Assembly: GCA_026874595.1 (NCBI GenBank)
Contig: CM049313.1
Coordinates: forward strand, 52,813,659-52,877,658
DNA: 64,000 nt
Source of the DNA: Sipunculus nudus
Lineage: Eukaryota; Annelida; Sipuncula; Golfingiida; Sipunculidae
Reading direction: 5' to 3'
Made by a program: the position numbers and the translations under genes. Below the pieces are notes generated by a model that saw only the letters and a list, made by a program, of their open reading frames with translations, did not search any database and had not been told where the DNA came from. Below, one piece after another: positions 47,201-59,816 of the stretch; the first letter of the stretch is position 1, and every line of letters begins with the position of its first letter.

Positions 47201-49275
47201 TTGTTATCGGCAAAGAGGATTTTTTCTCTTAGTTAACACTTGCAAATGTATGAAGTTACATTTATTTCAAGTGAAGCATGTACATAGTGCACTTTCAAAA
47301 CCAATAAAATAAAACTATATGCTGCACTTTAAACCCCTTCTAGAAAAACATATGTTCCAATAGGCTCATGGATAATCAACATCCTGTTTGTTTAAAAGTA
47401 ATCTTTTTGAATTTCAAGACGCAAATATCAGATATATACAAACCAGGGCCTGTTAGAATATTCTAAAACACTTAGGGTTTAATTGTTGAAACTGCGGCTC
47501 TGGTAACATGGTTTCACGTATCTTTGAACAGGACAATTGTTGTAGAGACAGCAGTCATTTTCACTCATCATGTTTCCTTGACAACACTCATATTTTATGT
47601 TTTAAGTGTTTGAAACCATTTGAAATGAGGTTATACTGTTGTGTACCAATTTTACTTTAAGAATATCAAAATATACAATATAATTTCCCCTAAATAAAAA
47701 AAAAAATATACCCATTATCTTATGGTAAATCTAGCCTATATTCATTGATATACATCACTTGTTTTACTTGCAATACAGACTCCGATGCACAGTGTTTATT
47801 CTCACATGCAGTAACTGATTTCTGTACAGAAACAGCTGATACTGTAATATTTAAAACGAAAGATTCCAGGGCACGTATATTCTAGCTGTGAACTATACTT
47901 AAGCGTAGGAGGTATATAATTGTATGCCAAAAAGGTGTCACAGTTCCACCTCCCAACGATACATAGTTTACTGTCAGCTCTGCGGGCTGGAACAAAAGAG
48001 GTCACTAATAAAGTGACTGACTCTCGGCCAGAATAAACATATTGCCCTCTCTCACGAAGAATCTTTGGAAAAATTACATGTTATGGTTAACCTGTAAAAC
48101 CTAGAAACTTTTTACCCTAACCCTCAGCATAACATCCGGATCCCGTCATAACGTTTTCAGTAAAGCTGCTCACAAACAAATTTACCAACCAATTAAGTAA
48201 ACCAACTAACCAACGACGAAGAAAACCGTATTACTCCTGTCAGAAGTTTTGAAATGAACCAACTTAATTCCTTTTGTATTATAATGGATCAATACGCTGT
48301 TGCTTGCAAAGTCTTTTTAATGCAGACAAGTATCAGAAGACAGGAAAAACTATATTATTTATAAAGGTTTCGAAGTTTCAGGTTTCACTTGCATATGCTT
48401 CTTAATAGTCCAAAAGTTTAACATGTAAGATATGTTTTAGTGAATCCGACGCTATGTAGTGATTTCGCCGCTGGCGTAGGTTGCACCCTAGGATGCGTTG
48501 TCTAACGATCAGCCTAAACAATAGACGACTTTTCGCTAATATTGCTTAATGTAATGTTCATTATGGCTAAAATAATAATACAAAACACCCGAGATTAAAG
48601 CTTAGTACGTGGTGGACGCAGATGGTCCATGCTGCCCCAGTTATAATAGGACTGGCAGAGGTTTGACACGATCACGCTTCATCTCGTTGTTATTTCATCA
48701 AAATTTCTTAAAACCATAATCTCGGAAGGGCAACGTAACATAAACAACTAAGTGATAGCGGTTAATAAATTGAACCGGAGTAGCAACATCAAGACATTCT
48801 CAGAATCGACGTGATTCCATTACCCGTCCAGGCAATGCTAATATTATAAATGAAACCACACTCAAACTTTAATTAGCAGACAAGTATAGTTAGTCATAAC
48901 ACACACTTCAGGAAACAGTGCAGTCTTAAAGGCGGATTGATAAAGATGCCTTTACCGAAAAAGGTTTCCCCGGCATTAAAACAAGGACCGTAAAGCAGAT
49001 ATCATAGTCACCCATCTTATCCAAGTAAAAGGCAGAACCTTGCAGGGTAAATACTGACACAGCACTCTGTGTCCAGGTTTGAGTAATATAAAAACTCGTT
49101 TATATTTTTAATCCTAGCTAAAGATGAAAATAAAACGTACCCTGGCTCACACATACACGGTTGGTCGATGACATTCTTAAAATTTATTATCTCTCCTCAT
49201 TGTCCCAGTTCCCGCCAAATAAATCAGTCACCGCCATGAATGTTCATGCGGATACAGCTAATGGTTCGTATATAT
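44279..49275. other. Five-kilobase non-coding stretch
   Basis: AT-rich. Frames of 88-89 codons lie on opposite strands at 46878-47144 and 47043-47312. The + frame ends in AATAAAATAAAAC, which contains a polyadenylation-like word, but its sequence is unrecognised. No other feature is seen. Confidence 0.4.
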
Positions 49276-50090
49276 CGTTATGGAACCTAATATAAACAGA
49301 TCACGTATGCGTGATGAACACAAAATTTTGTAATGGAGATAAAAAAAATCAGATTATGTAACACAAGGCAGCGTGAAATCTCTAGGGGAATGAATAAAGA
49401 AGTCAGTGGTTTTTTGTTAACAAATAACCATAATTTATTCTTAAAACAACCCTAACATTGCAATACATCAAATCAATACAATTAAACAGTATAACAGTGG
49501 TATAACAGCAAATCAATACAATCACACAGTAAAATAAACAATGTGCACAGTACCTGGATACCATCACCGTCACAACGATAAGTTCTTTAAATGTATACTC
49601 TCGGAGAATGACAGTCCATTGTAAAGCTCTTGCAACAATCCAGAAAGTAAACTGAAGTCCAAACAAGACTCGTCACAAGATCCAGGAGAAAATCTGAAGA
49701 AAATCTATAATTACGGCACTCATCGGATAAGGTCCCAGAAACTGACACACACGCTTCTGCGTCCGGTGAAATCTTCTCTGCTCTCTCCCGGCTCTAAAAC
49801 ACAGCCCCATTATATACCTTTTCACCTCAAGCCGAGAAGCTTCTATTTCTCGAACATTCGAAGAATCTGACACAATACACGGTAAACACGCTTTACAGAA
49901 ATCATCTAGAAAAACGTCGCTGTGTCTCTACACACCAGGGTCCACACGTGACCTCGGCGAGAATACCCCAAGGTAACATGACAACGAGAGTTCAACCAGT
50001 GCGGATTAAACTGAAATGTAACAAGCGGCACGGCGAGTGTCACAACACGGGTTACGCCCGTGTCACACAATAAAAAGATCACCTGTAACT
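49276..50090 (-). mobile_element. Solo LTR, family TGTTAC, copy 2
   Basis: The reverse complement aligns with 27186-28009 along its length (815 bp). Its 5' end (50090) reads AGTTACAGGTGATC and its 3' end (49276) CATAACG, both one or two changes from TGTTAC/GTAACA. On the - strand a TATATAAT box lies at about 49809-49817 and AATAAA at 49434-49439, consistent with U3-R-U5 order. The 5' end abuts a (TA)n run. No internal retroelement sequence flanks it. Confidence 0.72.
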
Positions 50091-50101
50091 ATATATAAAT
50101 A

Positions 50102-50165
<64 letters not shown>
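50091..50165. repeat. (TA)n microsatellite
   Basis: About 75 bases of mostly TA, beginning right at the 5' end of the - strand solo LTR. Confidence 0.95.
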
Positions 50166-50168
<3 letters not shown>

Positions 50169-52567
50169 GGATACCTCCATGAGACAGGAAGCCATATCGT
50201 TTTACATTTAATCCCACCAGTTATTTTGCTCTATGATGTGCGCCGCCGTGATTGGTTTTCCGATTAAACAGGTCTTACGTTCTCTCAGAGACCCGGCAGC
50301 TTGAAGCTGAATGTTTTTTCTATGATTTCCGGCTCGATGAACCTCCTTTTTACTATACCGCAATCACGAATATTGCAGGAAATCGTAAGAAAATGTCAGA
50401 GCGAGCGTACGTTTACAAAGACCGGCTACGAAACCTCCCAATGGTGCTCTCTCTACATTTTCTCTATAAAATATCATGCCATAAATCGAAGAATCGTGTA
50501 GGCCTACCAAATGCATTCTAAAACAGTATGGTTGTATCCGTATAGTAGTCACCAGGTGCAAGGTCCCCCTCCAAACACAACAGACACAACAGGATTATGT
50601 TCGATTCTGGTTGTTTAATTTTTAGTATTTGCAACATTCTGCAAACTGATTTTAACCAACGCCATTTCGGCCTTCTGAAATGATTGTCTTTCAGTTTTTA
50701 GGGTGCTTTGCTTAGGACCTAAGGCTTGATTAGAATCCAAATATTATCTTCTTTTTTACGCCTCATGGCCTACAGGTACGCTGTCACTTATCATATACAA
50801 GGAAAATCGCTAGCTGTGTTTTATGTGCTATTGAACAACACCTACCATATGCCAGAAAATTGCCGATGCAATTCAGCTTATAAGTTAACCCCCTCGCATG
50901 ATTGTTGAATTTATGACAGCATAAATATAACATTTGCTCGCACGGGTTACCATGCATTAACTGGACAACAGCCGACTTGTACGCGACACAGGGAAATAAC
51001 TTGTTATCATTATGAGATTTTTACTTTGAATTGACAGTACATATAAAATCGTTTGTAATAATTCATTTTTAGCCTAATATAAAGATTATCGGCTATTCAT
51101 CACGATATAAAATGGGATGAATAGCCGTTCAAGTGCAATTCCCCGTATGACCTGTGTCATGATCGACTCCAGTAGTCATACAAGTTCAACATAAATGCCA
51201 ACTGAGGCTTCAGGCTTATTCAGGCTTATATTACACTGGCCCTTACTTAGTGACTATGTACGAAACACGGAGACCACAAAATTCGTGGTAATAGAATTCG
51301 GATACATTTCGTGCGAATACATTCCGTTTATCGTGAGAGTCTTAAAATGCACTCGAATATGGATACATATTTCGGTACCACACCTTAATCATAGATACGC
51401 CCCTGAAACGAAATGATGTGTACCGCATGCCTAACATAAGCTACTGTTAATAACATAGAGTAAACAGTGAGTTTTGCAACTGTCTTTCAGAGCAACTGTA
51501 TCTTTTCAAGGTTTATCAAAATTTTTATTATTTTCATATTTTTAACTAAAAATTTGATAAGAATACAAGGGCTACAATTCCTTCACCGTTTTACATGATG
51601 AATTTTAGCTGTCTTTGAAGAAGGTTAATCTATTCTCTTCTTGAAACTTCGGTGTCACCAATTTATCGGCATTAACACATGTTGATGTGTACAATTAATA
51701 AGGCTCAGTTGCACTGGTACAAAGCTGACCCAATATTACGATCATTTCATGGGATTCCCAGACGTCACTGCTGCATGCAGCCTAGCTTCCGTTGACTGCA
51801 TAAAAATTGGTTAACTTCCCCAAAATACTCGGAAATCTAGGTGGTTTCACAATCTCGGTCAATTTGGCTCCAGAGAAAATTGCCTTAGTAGTACATGCTG
51901 TTATGTCATTTTGTCAAATGTTCATATAAATTTTTGCAAACATACTTTTTTAATAACTTTGGACCGTAATGTTACTAAAATTTGATGTTTCCATATTTTC
52001 TTCCGCCATCTTGGATAAATAGCGGCCATATTAAAACCAGAGTTTTATATCACTCGAAAACCACCATTATAGACAGGGGTCACCATTGAAAATATGATAA
52101 TCCTCAAAAGACAACTTTTCTTGGTTGATAGTTGGGTATTTTTTCCTGTAGAGTCGATTTCTGCTACCAAAATGTTTTATTGTACATATCTAAACGGATA
52201 ATTTCTCATAATTTTGCAAAAATTTGTATATCTGAATGAATTAGTGGAATTAATATTATAATTAATAAATCAATTGATTATTTAGGCTTTTATAGAAAAA
52301 GCATTTCGGGAACAAATATTCAAATGTGATATTATATAACGTGTGTCTATATAATAATATCTTTTAATTAAAACTATGCAGATAACATGTTCACTGAAAC
52401 GACACTTATTCAGACCTCTTATTTTAAAAAAATATAAACTGTCACTTCACAGTATGCTGAACATATTGTTACAAACAATTCAAAGTATAACCTTCCTATC
52501 TTTATTTGAATTAAACATGCCGCGTAAGCGAGTGTACACATTATAATTTATTTGGTTATATGAAAGT
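50166..52567. other. Non-coding stretch between two solo LTRs
   Basis: The flanking LTRs share orientation but are too diverged from each other to be a pair, and nothing between them looks like gag, protease, reverse transcriptase or integrase. An 89-codon + frame (50252-50521) is unrecognised. Confidence 0.45.
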
Positions 52568-53368
52568 TGTTACGGAACCTAATAACAACATATCATGTAA
52601 TCGTGACGAGCACATATTTTGTTACGGGGATAAAAAATCAGATTCCGCAACACTTGGAAGTGTCTAGGGGAATAAATAAAGTCAGTGGTTTTTTGTTAAC
52701 AAATAATTATAATTTATTCTTAGAACAATCCTAAAATTACAATACACGAAATCAATACAATTAAACATCATAACAACAAAAAAAGTGTCCGGATCCAAGG
52801 CTTTGATTTCTTGTCTCAACTGTCACGGCTCAACAAGAGTCCTTTAAGAAAAATAATTCAGATGAACAGTTCATGTAAATCTTCTCAGAGAATAGTCCGA
52901 TTTAATCTTGAAAACAATCTGTTGTAATCAAAAAGTGAAGTTCTGGTAATAATCCGAAAGGCAAATTGAAGACAATCCGTATATAAAGCCTGTATAAATT
53001 CGTTGAACATCTGTAAGTTCTGCAATTATCTGAAAGGTCCCAAAAATCACTGACCAGAGAGTCACGCTCTTCCGTTTCCGCTGGTATTTTTTTTCTCTCT
53101 GCAGGCTCTAAACACAGCCCCTATTTAACTTTTTAACTGGAGCCCAGAACTTTCAATTTTGGAACATTCCAAGGAGCATAACAATACACGTGCGCCCACA
53201 GCGCCTGAACAGACCCGAACTATCTAGAACACAAAGAACGCTGTGTCTCCACGTTTCACAATTCACACGCAAGCCAGAGCCGAACTCGCGCGTCTCCCAT
53301 AGCAACGAACAGGGTTAGCGCCAAAAACGAATCAGAATGCCTGCGCATTATAACAGATGCATGTAACA
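52568..53368 (-). mobile_element. Solo LTR, family TGTTAC, copy 3, with 4-bp target duplication
   Basis: An 801-bp unit with exact TGTTAC (52568-52573) and GTAACA (53363-53368) ends. It is flanked by AAGT on the left (52564-52567) and AAGT on the right (53369-53372), a 4-bp target-site duplication. On the - strand it carries a TTAAATA box upstream of a GGGGCTGTGTTTAGAGCC block shared with copy 2, and AATAAA at 52713-52718. There is no internal region. This copy defines the family borders best. Confidence 0.8.
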
Positions 53369-53402
53369 AAGTCCATTCATTACGTGAATATCAGGACATG
53401 AT

Positions 53403-53492
53403 AAGGGGCCTAGGCAGTCGCGGGGTAAAACGCTCGGCTCTCTCCGCTGGCGACCCGGGTTCGATGCGCGTTTATTTTGCACAAAAAAAACA
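53403..53492 (+). repeat. tRNA-like SINE head
   Basis: GCAGTCGCGGGGTAAAACGC followed by CTCGGCTCTC and GACCCGGGTTCGATGCG looks like a tRNA D-arm and T-arm (A box and B box at roughly tRNA spacing), ending in an A-run. The acceptor stem does not pair and the 3' end continues into AT-rich DNA, so it is a tRNA-derived retroposon head or a tRNA pseudogene, not a functional tRNA. It lies 34 bases past the solo LTR. Confidence 0.5.
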
Positions 53493-54479
53493 TGATAATC
53501 ATTATTTGACCCGTCGCCCGTTTCATATGCTAATTATATATTAATATGTATAATACGTGACGCCTACGGAAGTCACCAATGAACGCAATATTTTACGCAT
53601 CATAAACCTCACAACAATCGCAATCTAACCTGCTACTAATTAAATATGCAAATTAGCTCATCGTTTAATCACCGGCCAACTAGAGGGAGAGACCAATTAC
53701 CTAAGTAAGCAGATAAACTGTTTAATCACCATGATTATATGCTTTTATGTCATATTTAATTAAAAATAATCGAATTAATATCGGTATTTCCATTAAAAAT
53801 ATACATGCAAATGTTATTATATATGCAAATTAGTTAATTAATGACGCAGATATGAAAACTAGCTTTAAAAATGAAAAGCAATACATGACCGTTGTGGCCA
53901 ACAAGTATATTATTAAGAAATTTTTCCATTTTAATGTATTTATGTAAAGACAACGACCTTTAATCTCAGTTATTTGTCTAATATGCATAATCCATTAAGA
54001 TATCATTAATTAACAAATATAAGTCCTTTATAAAGACATAGGCTATATCTTATCAAATTTGAATATTTTGTTCCCGAAATACTTTACTCTTGCTATGAAA
54101 GCCAAATGATGATTTAATTATTATATAAACGATTCCACTAATTCCTTAAAAAATGCAAATATTCAAAAGAAAATGCAAACATCGATTTTTTGTTACATTA
54201 TGATAAAAAATTATGAAAAAAAGTGTTTAAAAAAATCTATATGAAAATTCAACAAAAGCCAAAATTAAGATATAACCGCCGACACTTTATATTTCTCTAC
54301 TCCTGCTCATTCATAAAGACAGGCCGTTCAGGTTACCTTAACCGGGGACCTTTTGTTCTGCGTGGCTTAGCCACCGCTGTCAAGACTCCAGGATACCCCC
54401 ATTTCAGCCCCCCCCCCCCCCCAAGGGGCCCAATCTGACCTTTATAAACTAAAGGTAATCCCTTGGAGCATTTATAAAA
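53493..54479. other. Non-coding stretch with poly-C
   Basis: Very AT-rich, with repeated ATATGCAAATTAG words (53645 and 53822) and a run of about 14 C at 54409-54422. A 71-codon frame (54223-54438) is unrecognised. Confidence 0.45.
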
Positions 54480-54860
54480 ATAAGCCAGAAAACGTGGATA
54501 TCACTGCACATGCAGACTGCTTGTTTTGTTTATATCAACCAAAATAATCAAAACAAATTCAACAAGGGCATCTGGCTGCAAGTAAGATAACCCAGAGCTT
54601 TGCAAATGGCATTTTGCAACAAGTGACCTTTCTACCTACGCATATATGCAACCTACCACCTGAGGTTACATGTTTTCCCTTTTGTCAACATTGCTGTGTT
54701 TAAAACATGTTGCTGTGTTTACAAACATGTTGTTGAAAAAACAAGATCATACATCCTTCACGGAAGCCTCACAAGAACTTATCTAAACCAGAATAATCCT
54801 TAGATCATTAATATATAAACAGAGGCAGCCAGAAATCACAGTTTCATTTTTCCAAAAGGT
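54480..54860 (+). repeat. Dispersed repeat B, copy 3
   Basis: The fullest of three collinear copies (others at 16555 and 33470). Words include GCAGACTGCTTGTTTTG, TTTATATCAACC, TTCAACAAGGGCATCTGG, AGCTTTGCAAATGGC, ATATATGCAACCTACC and GTCAACATTGCTG. A local ~20-bp direct repeat, TTGCTGTGTTTA(C)AAACATG, occurs at 54691-54730. Confidence 0.55.
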
Positions 54861-56173
54861 AGGTGAATGGGCACCTTTAATCTGAAATCGATTTCAGATT
54901 GCCAGGGGGTAGTATGAACTTACTTTCAGGTTTTTGTTTACGGGATGTTCATCTTACAGGGAGTTTCGGTTGAAATTTTACCGTTTATCGATGCGACAGG
55001 TGTCCACTTTATCTCTTTTGATTTTAACGGGAAATTTATAGTACAAATGCGATCGATGTAACACAATATATCAAACGTTATATCCAATCCCTTTGATAAA
55101 AACATAATACATCACTGATTTATCTCCACAGTGACGTTCAAATCATCTGCATCCCGTAGCCAGTAACAGCAGATGTTGCTGAAAGATTGAGCATTCTGGA
55201 CAATCTTTAACATCCACTTTCCAAACTCCAAGGTCTATTCATCTCCGTAAGATAATGAAAAGGTGATTCTATGATCTGGTCCAAGAACCTAGGACTGAGT
55301 GGTTTCATCATGACATGTTAAAAACATCGGAGTCGCATCCTACCGTAAGACCGGGGATTCGGATACTTTTATTGAATTAGTGCTCCCCGTATCACCGATC
55401 CTAGAACCTTACACAGCTGCCAGTTTCCATTTTCTATTTATAACTGAGAGTAACTGGATCATGAAATGAGATCACGGGGATACCTCTTACCCGATGGATT
55501 AAAAGGCTACTGCTCGATATTATCCTAGTGTTAAGTTTTTCGCTGTGACGGATGTAGCTGTTTCCTTGGTGTTTTGGCCTGGGTGCTGACTTTGATTTTA
55601 TCATTGTTTCCCAATCTGGACAAAAAACTCAAGGTTAGCGATTCAAGCTTAAAGGTCAAGGATGCATACCTAGGTTGTTATACATTATGATAAAAAGACA
55701 TCAAGCGTACTCTGATTTCCCGAAAAAGAAATGGAAAAACGTCGTCTGCAATCTTCCTTGGTCAATCAATGTACTGCTGTATTAATTTTATATCTTTTAG
55801 TGGTGTCTGTGGGATTGATTATGGTTATTTACCTTTCTCTGATTTTGTAGACTCGGTACGGGCCTTGCTGGACCTTCCACAACTAACAAGCGTCAGCTGC
55901 CAGAGATGACCATTATATTTCGTAAAAAAATTAAATTTGATTTGATTTATATACAAATTATATTCCATATTTTAAGGTGAAGTTTTTACATAACTTCATT
56001 TAAAAATGAAGATACTGATTCATTGAATCGAATACACCATCGTTTTGTTCAATATACATTTTTGTTGTAAAAGCAATTATTCGAAAGTTTTAGGGTTTAT
56101 GAAATTACAATTATGTAGATTAATTATTTAAAACCTTGACCCGAACACATAAAAATCAACTCTGTATCAAGGA
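54861..56173. other. Non-coding stretch
   Basis: No long frame. A TGCTGGACCTTCCACAAC word near 55873 reads CWTFHN in one frame but has no proline in the TM6 position and a stop immediately follows, so it is not the missing receptor exon. Confidence 0.4.
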
Positions 56174-56216
56174 ATATATATATATATATTATATATATAT
56201 ATGTGTGTGTGTGTGT
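56174..56216. repeat. (TA)n/(TG)n compound microsatellite
   Basis: TA repeats to 56202 with one TT interruption, then TG repeats to 56216. Confidence 0.93.
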
Positions 56217-56471
56217 CAGTATGTGTGTCTGTATGTCTATATTAAAGATTTAATTGTTGCAACTTCTATCTTTCCCAGTTACACAACGTATTATCTATGA
56301 GTATAAACAGAACTGTTTCAAAACGTTATATTTGTCCTCATTAATGCATAAAGGAAAAGATCTGAATCAATGAATTAATTAAACGTAGACCATTACTTGC
56401 CTTTTCTGTAGGATATATGCGATTATAAAAGTGTAAAGCTTAATGCTATTTGTCACGTGCCTCAAGTGCAT

Positions 56472-56519
56472 AGGTTATATGTCAACTAGGTTATATGTCA
56501 ACTAGGTTATATGTCAACT
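56472..56519. repeat. 16-bp unit, three perfect copies
   Basis: AGGTTATATGTCAACT occurs three times in a row without a mismatch and stops abruptly on both sides. Confidence 0.95.
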
Positions 56520-59500
56520 ATAAATCAGTGCACACATTTTCTGAAACCTTTTTTGAATACAAAGTACCTAATATTGACATTCGACTTTGAAGTATCATAA
56601 TACACTTCATCCAACTGTAAACCACTTCAACTTTTTTTTATTATTTTAGCCGTGAGATCAAAGGAGTTCTTTTCAATAACACGTTTTATAAGAGTGAGTT
56701 TAAGATAAGGTCTACATTGTTACTGTACGTAACCGAACTTGATTCTCTTTAATGTCCAGTTGTTCAATAGGCCACTGAAACATTCACTTGTTTCAATTTT
56801 GGCGTCTCGATGTATAGATTCCATAGCTTTGATAAAATCCCACAAATATAATCACGATTTAATTCAGTGAAATATGTATAAATACATATACAGAAGTGCA
56901 GAGATTAAATGAAAGCAAATTAAAATACTTTTTCGTTGATTTGCTTTCAGTAATTTCAGGGCATATTGATATATTGCAAACAAATAATTAAAAGGTCTAT
57001 GTGCGTCGAAGGGGGGGGGGGCGGGGGGCACGTGTAATTTTTCAATTTCTGCCATGCTGCAGTCCCCTTTCAATTTCGAAATGCTCCATTCAATTTCTTA
57101 AAGATATCCGGTTTACGCATTTCTCTTGTCACGTTGTTTGTGATTAAGGTAACAGTTTTATATTATGATTGGTTCAGCTAGACAGTTCAATCTCGAACAA
57201 GAATGCAAAGAAGGGAAGCCAAAGCAGACACCAGAACGGCACATTATGCTTTTAAATACTAACCAAGCCTTCCTTCTAAAATCTGGTCCACATGAATTCT
57301 AACCTATAGGAAACAAAAGTAACCCGGCGTGCTATATCTAAAGTGGTCCACAGGTTTCTTCCTCATGGAGGTCCTTCATCATTACTAAAAGAATATAAAT
57401 TAAGAAGCCAAACGCGGGTCACCAAAATAACATAGAATGCTTTTGTAATGATTGACTGAGCGTGCTGTCTGAGATCTAGTCCATCGGTTCCTCATAGAAA
57501 CTCTTTGAATGAGCTCGGATGGAGTAATACGTCATGTTAATATCGGCGATGGATTATGTGTCATTTTTGACATCCGCTAAAGATTAATAAGTTATTTCCC
57601 TGCACCATGTCAAACCTAACAAAACAAAAAAGTCAAGAAATTACGAAACACGCACAAAAATACAGATATCTATCTATGGCAGCAAAAAAGGCACCATTTG
57701 TCAGCAAGTTTCTTTCTCCGCAGACAAGAGCGTTCACTGTAATCTCATTACACTCTTGTCACTACACAAGACCTCTACCGTGTCATATTTCATGAAGCGA
57801 TTTTAAACCCATAAAGTCGTTTAATAGTGTTTCTTGGAGTAACTCTTTATAGAAAAAAACATTGGATGCCACCAGTTGCCTTGCTACACTAATATCTCAT
57901 CACCTGACTTAGAGCTTGATGAAAAAGGAAAAGCTTTTTTCCAATAAAAGACCAATGACAGTGTCACTTAGTCTCGTGCTAATCAGCCTGTCATGTGGTG
58001 TCAGTTTCCGCTTGCTCTGTAAAATTTATGGAACCATTCTGAACGCAAAACCATTTTCCATTAAGCAGAATCGGATCGAACCCTGTGAAATGGACAAAAG
58101 ATTTTTCACACTCTGTGGTTATTTTACTCAAAGTTTCGTGCCACAGAGTATTACATAAGTCTCTTTACAAATAAAACATTTGCCAATCAAAGAAGCCTTT
58201 TCGCAAGACATCAGTCTTGTACCTATATAGTGTCTTGGAACGAAGGAACTCCACTTTTGTAACATGAGAGGTCATTGCACGAACAAGGTTTCCTGGCAAC
58301 AAGTCAGATGCAAACCGACACAAAAATTTAAAACATAATGAAACAATTAACTTAATATCTGAGACTTAAACTGTGTGATTTTGTAAAGACATTTAGCTTG
58401 AAGTGACAGGGTCAAGATACTTGGTCCCATAACGAAATGTAAAATACATCTTTGGCTAAAATAAAGGCCACCTGCACTACCTCTTCGTGTTGAAACATTC
58501 AGAAAGTACAGGATCAATAATGTTTCTTGATCTATTTGCGCCGTCAATTTTATATGATGAACACATATAATTTCATCATTATCGCGAAAAAAAACTGATT
58601 AAAAGGACTAAAAATTATTTGAGGTAATAACAAAGGACAGGTTGAGCTATCCCTGGTTTTAATGAAACTGCAAAATAAGAAAGGAAAAGAGGGTACCCTT
58701 GGGCTTTGGAGAACCAATTCTATTTTCTCGATCATTGTCTGTTCCCTTCTCTGGTATCCATCATCTAAGCAGGCCTTGGTTGAAGTTCATATTTAAAGGT
58801 CATGTAGAGTACTTAAGATCCAGAAAGATGCAAACTCTCTCTGTCAATTTAAAATCTCCATATCTTGTTAAACGTTAGTGTATTTTAGTAGTTTATTGTG
58901 ATGTTAGACCTTGTGATATTCTCTAGCTTACTTGACATATAGTTGACCTTATATGACATCGTATATCTATTCTTTGCATAAGCCGCTTTCAACATATCTG
59001 GCAGATTGTGACATCTGAGATGGGGCGTATTGTCTCATAAAGAAAGACGGAGTAATTTATAAAAGCTGCGAAGACCATTCTTCCGGTTAAGTGGTGCTCC
59101 GTCTCCGCTGGACCTGACCGTATAAAACAAAAACTTCTGCCGGTTCCGTCCAAAAATGGGCCCCTTGCGACACGCTGCCGCATCAGTTCATAAAATAACA
59201 ACCCTCCGCAGCTCTGAGTACTTATGGAACACTAGAGGTTTATGGGTGATACGAATGTTAATCCAGTGACAGGTTGAACTACGCACAAAAAGTCATATAT
59301 TCAACTTCCGTCCACGCGCTTTGAGAATGTTCCTTAACAGCAATATGGATCGATATTGGCCCCGCACTTCCTCCGGGCCCCATAAGTTAAGCTGCTTTCC
59401 TTATTAACTTTAGGTGGATTAACGGTAACAATATACGTGCGATCCAAGCTCGCACGTAAACACACATACGCAGTCTTAAATTGTTGTATCAAATAAAATT

Positions 59501-59595
59501 TAAATTTAATATAATTTAATTAAATGTATGTTGTTTGTCTTTCGATATAATATGAAGTCATCTTTATCCAAATTTACTTTGTGGTGTTCACTCTC
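56520..59595. other. Three-kilobase non-coding stretch
   Basis: AT-rich, with a G-run at 57011-57027. Frames of 60-80 codons (for example 57916-58158) are unrecognised. No repeat or RNA gene is visible. Confidence 0.4.
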
Positions 59596-59816
59596 CAGTG
59601 GTGGATATAGTGGGGGATCCAGAGGCCAGTATCCCCTCCGTTTGAGCAGCAACAACCATTTTCCAGGGTGTAAACCAGTTTTTTTTTGTTTTTTTTTTTT
59701 GGGGGGGGGGGCTTTATCCTTCCCTTTCTAGATCAGTAGACCCTTTATTTTATGTCTTTCTTATAAGTCTTCCTGGGTTGGACCCTCTCCTTAAAAAAAT
59801 GCTGGATCCGCCCCTG
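59596..59816. mobile_element. MITE-like element with GGATCCAG termini
   Basis: The left end contains TGGGGGATCCAG (59611-59622) just inside CAGTGGTGG. The right end CTGGATCCGCCCCTG (59802-59816) is its imperfect inverse. GGGGCGGATCCAG-type ends are, from memory, common on short DNA-transposon-derived repeats in metazoans. The interior has T- and G-runs (59681-59710) and no coding frame. A related lone end may lie at 19086. Confidence 0.5.

Noticed and set aside
49276-53368. A complete LTR retroelement between the two - strand LTRs
   Set aside because: The two LTRs are too different to be a pair and the 2.5 kb between them has no gag or pol coding sequence.
55866-55895. CWT reading as receptor TM6
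   Set aside because: The proline required after CWT is missing and the frame ends in a stop three codons later.
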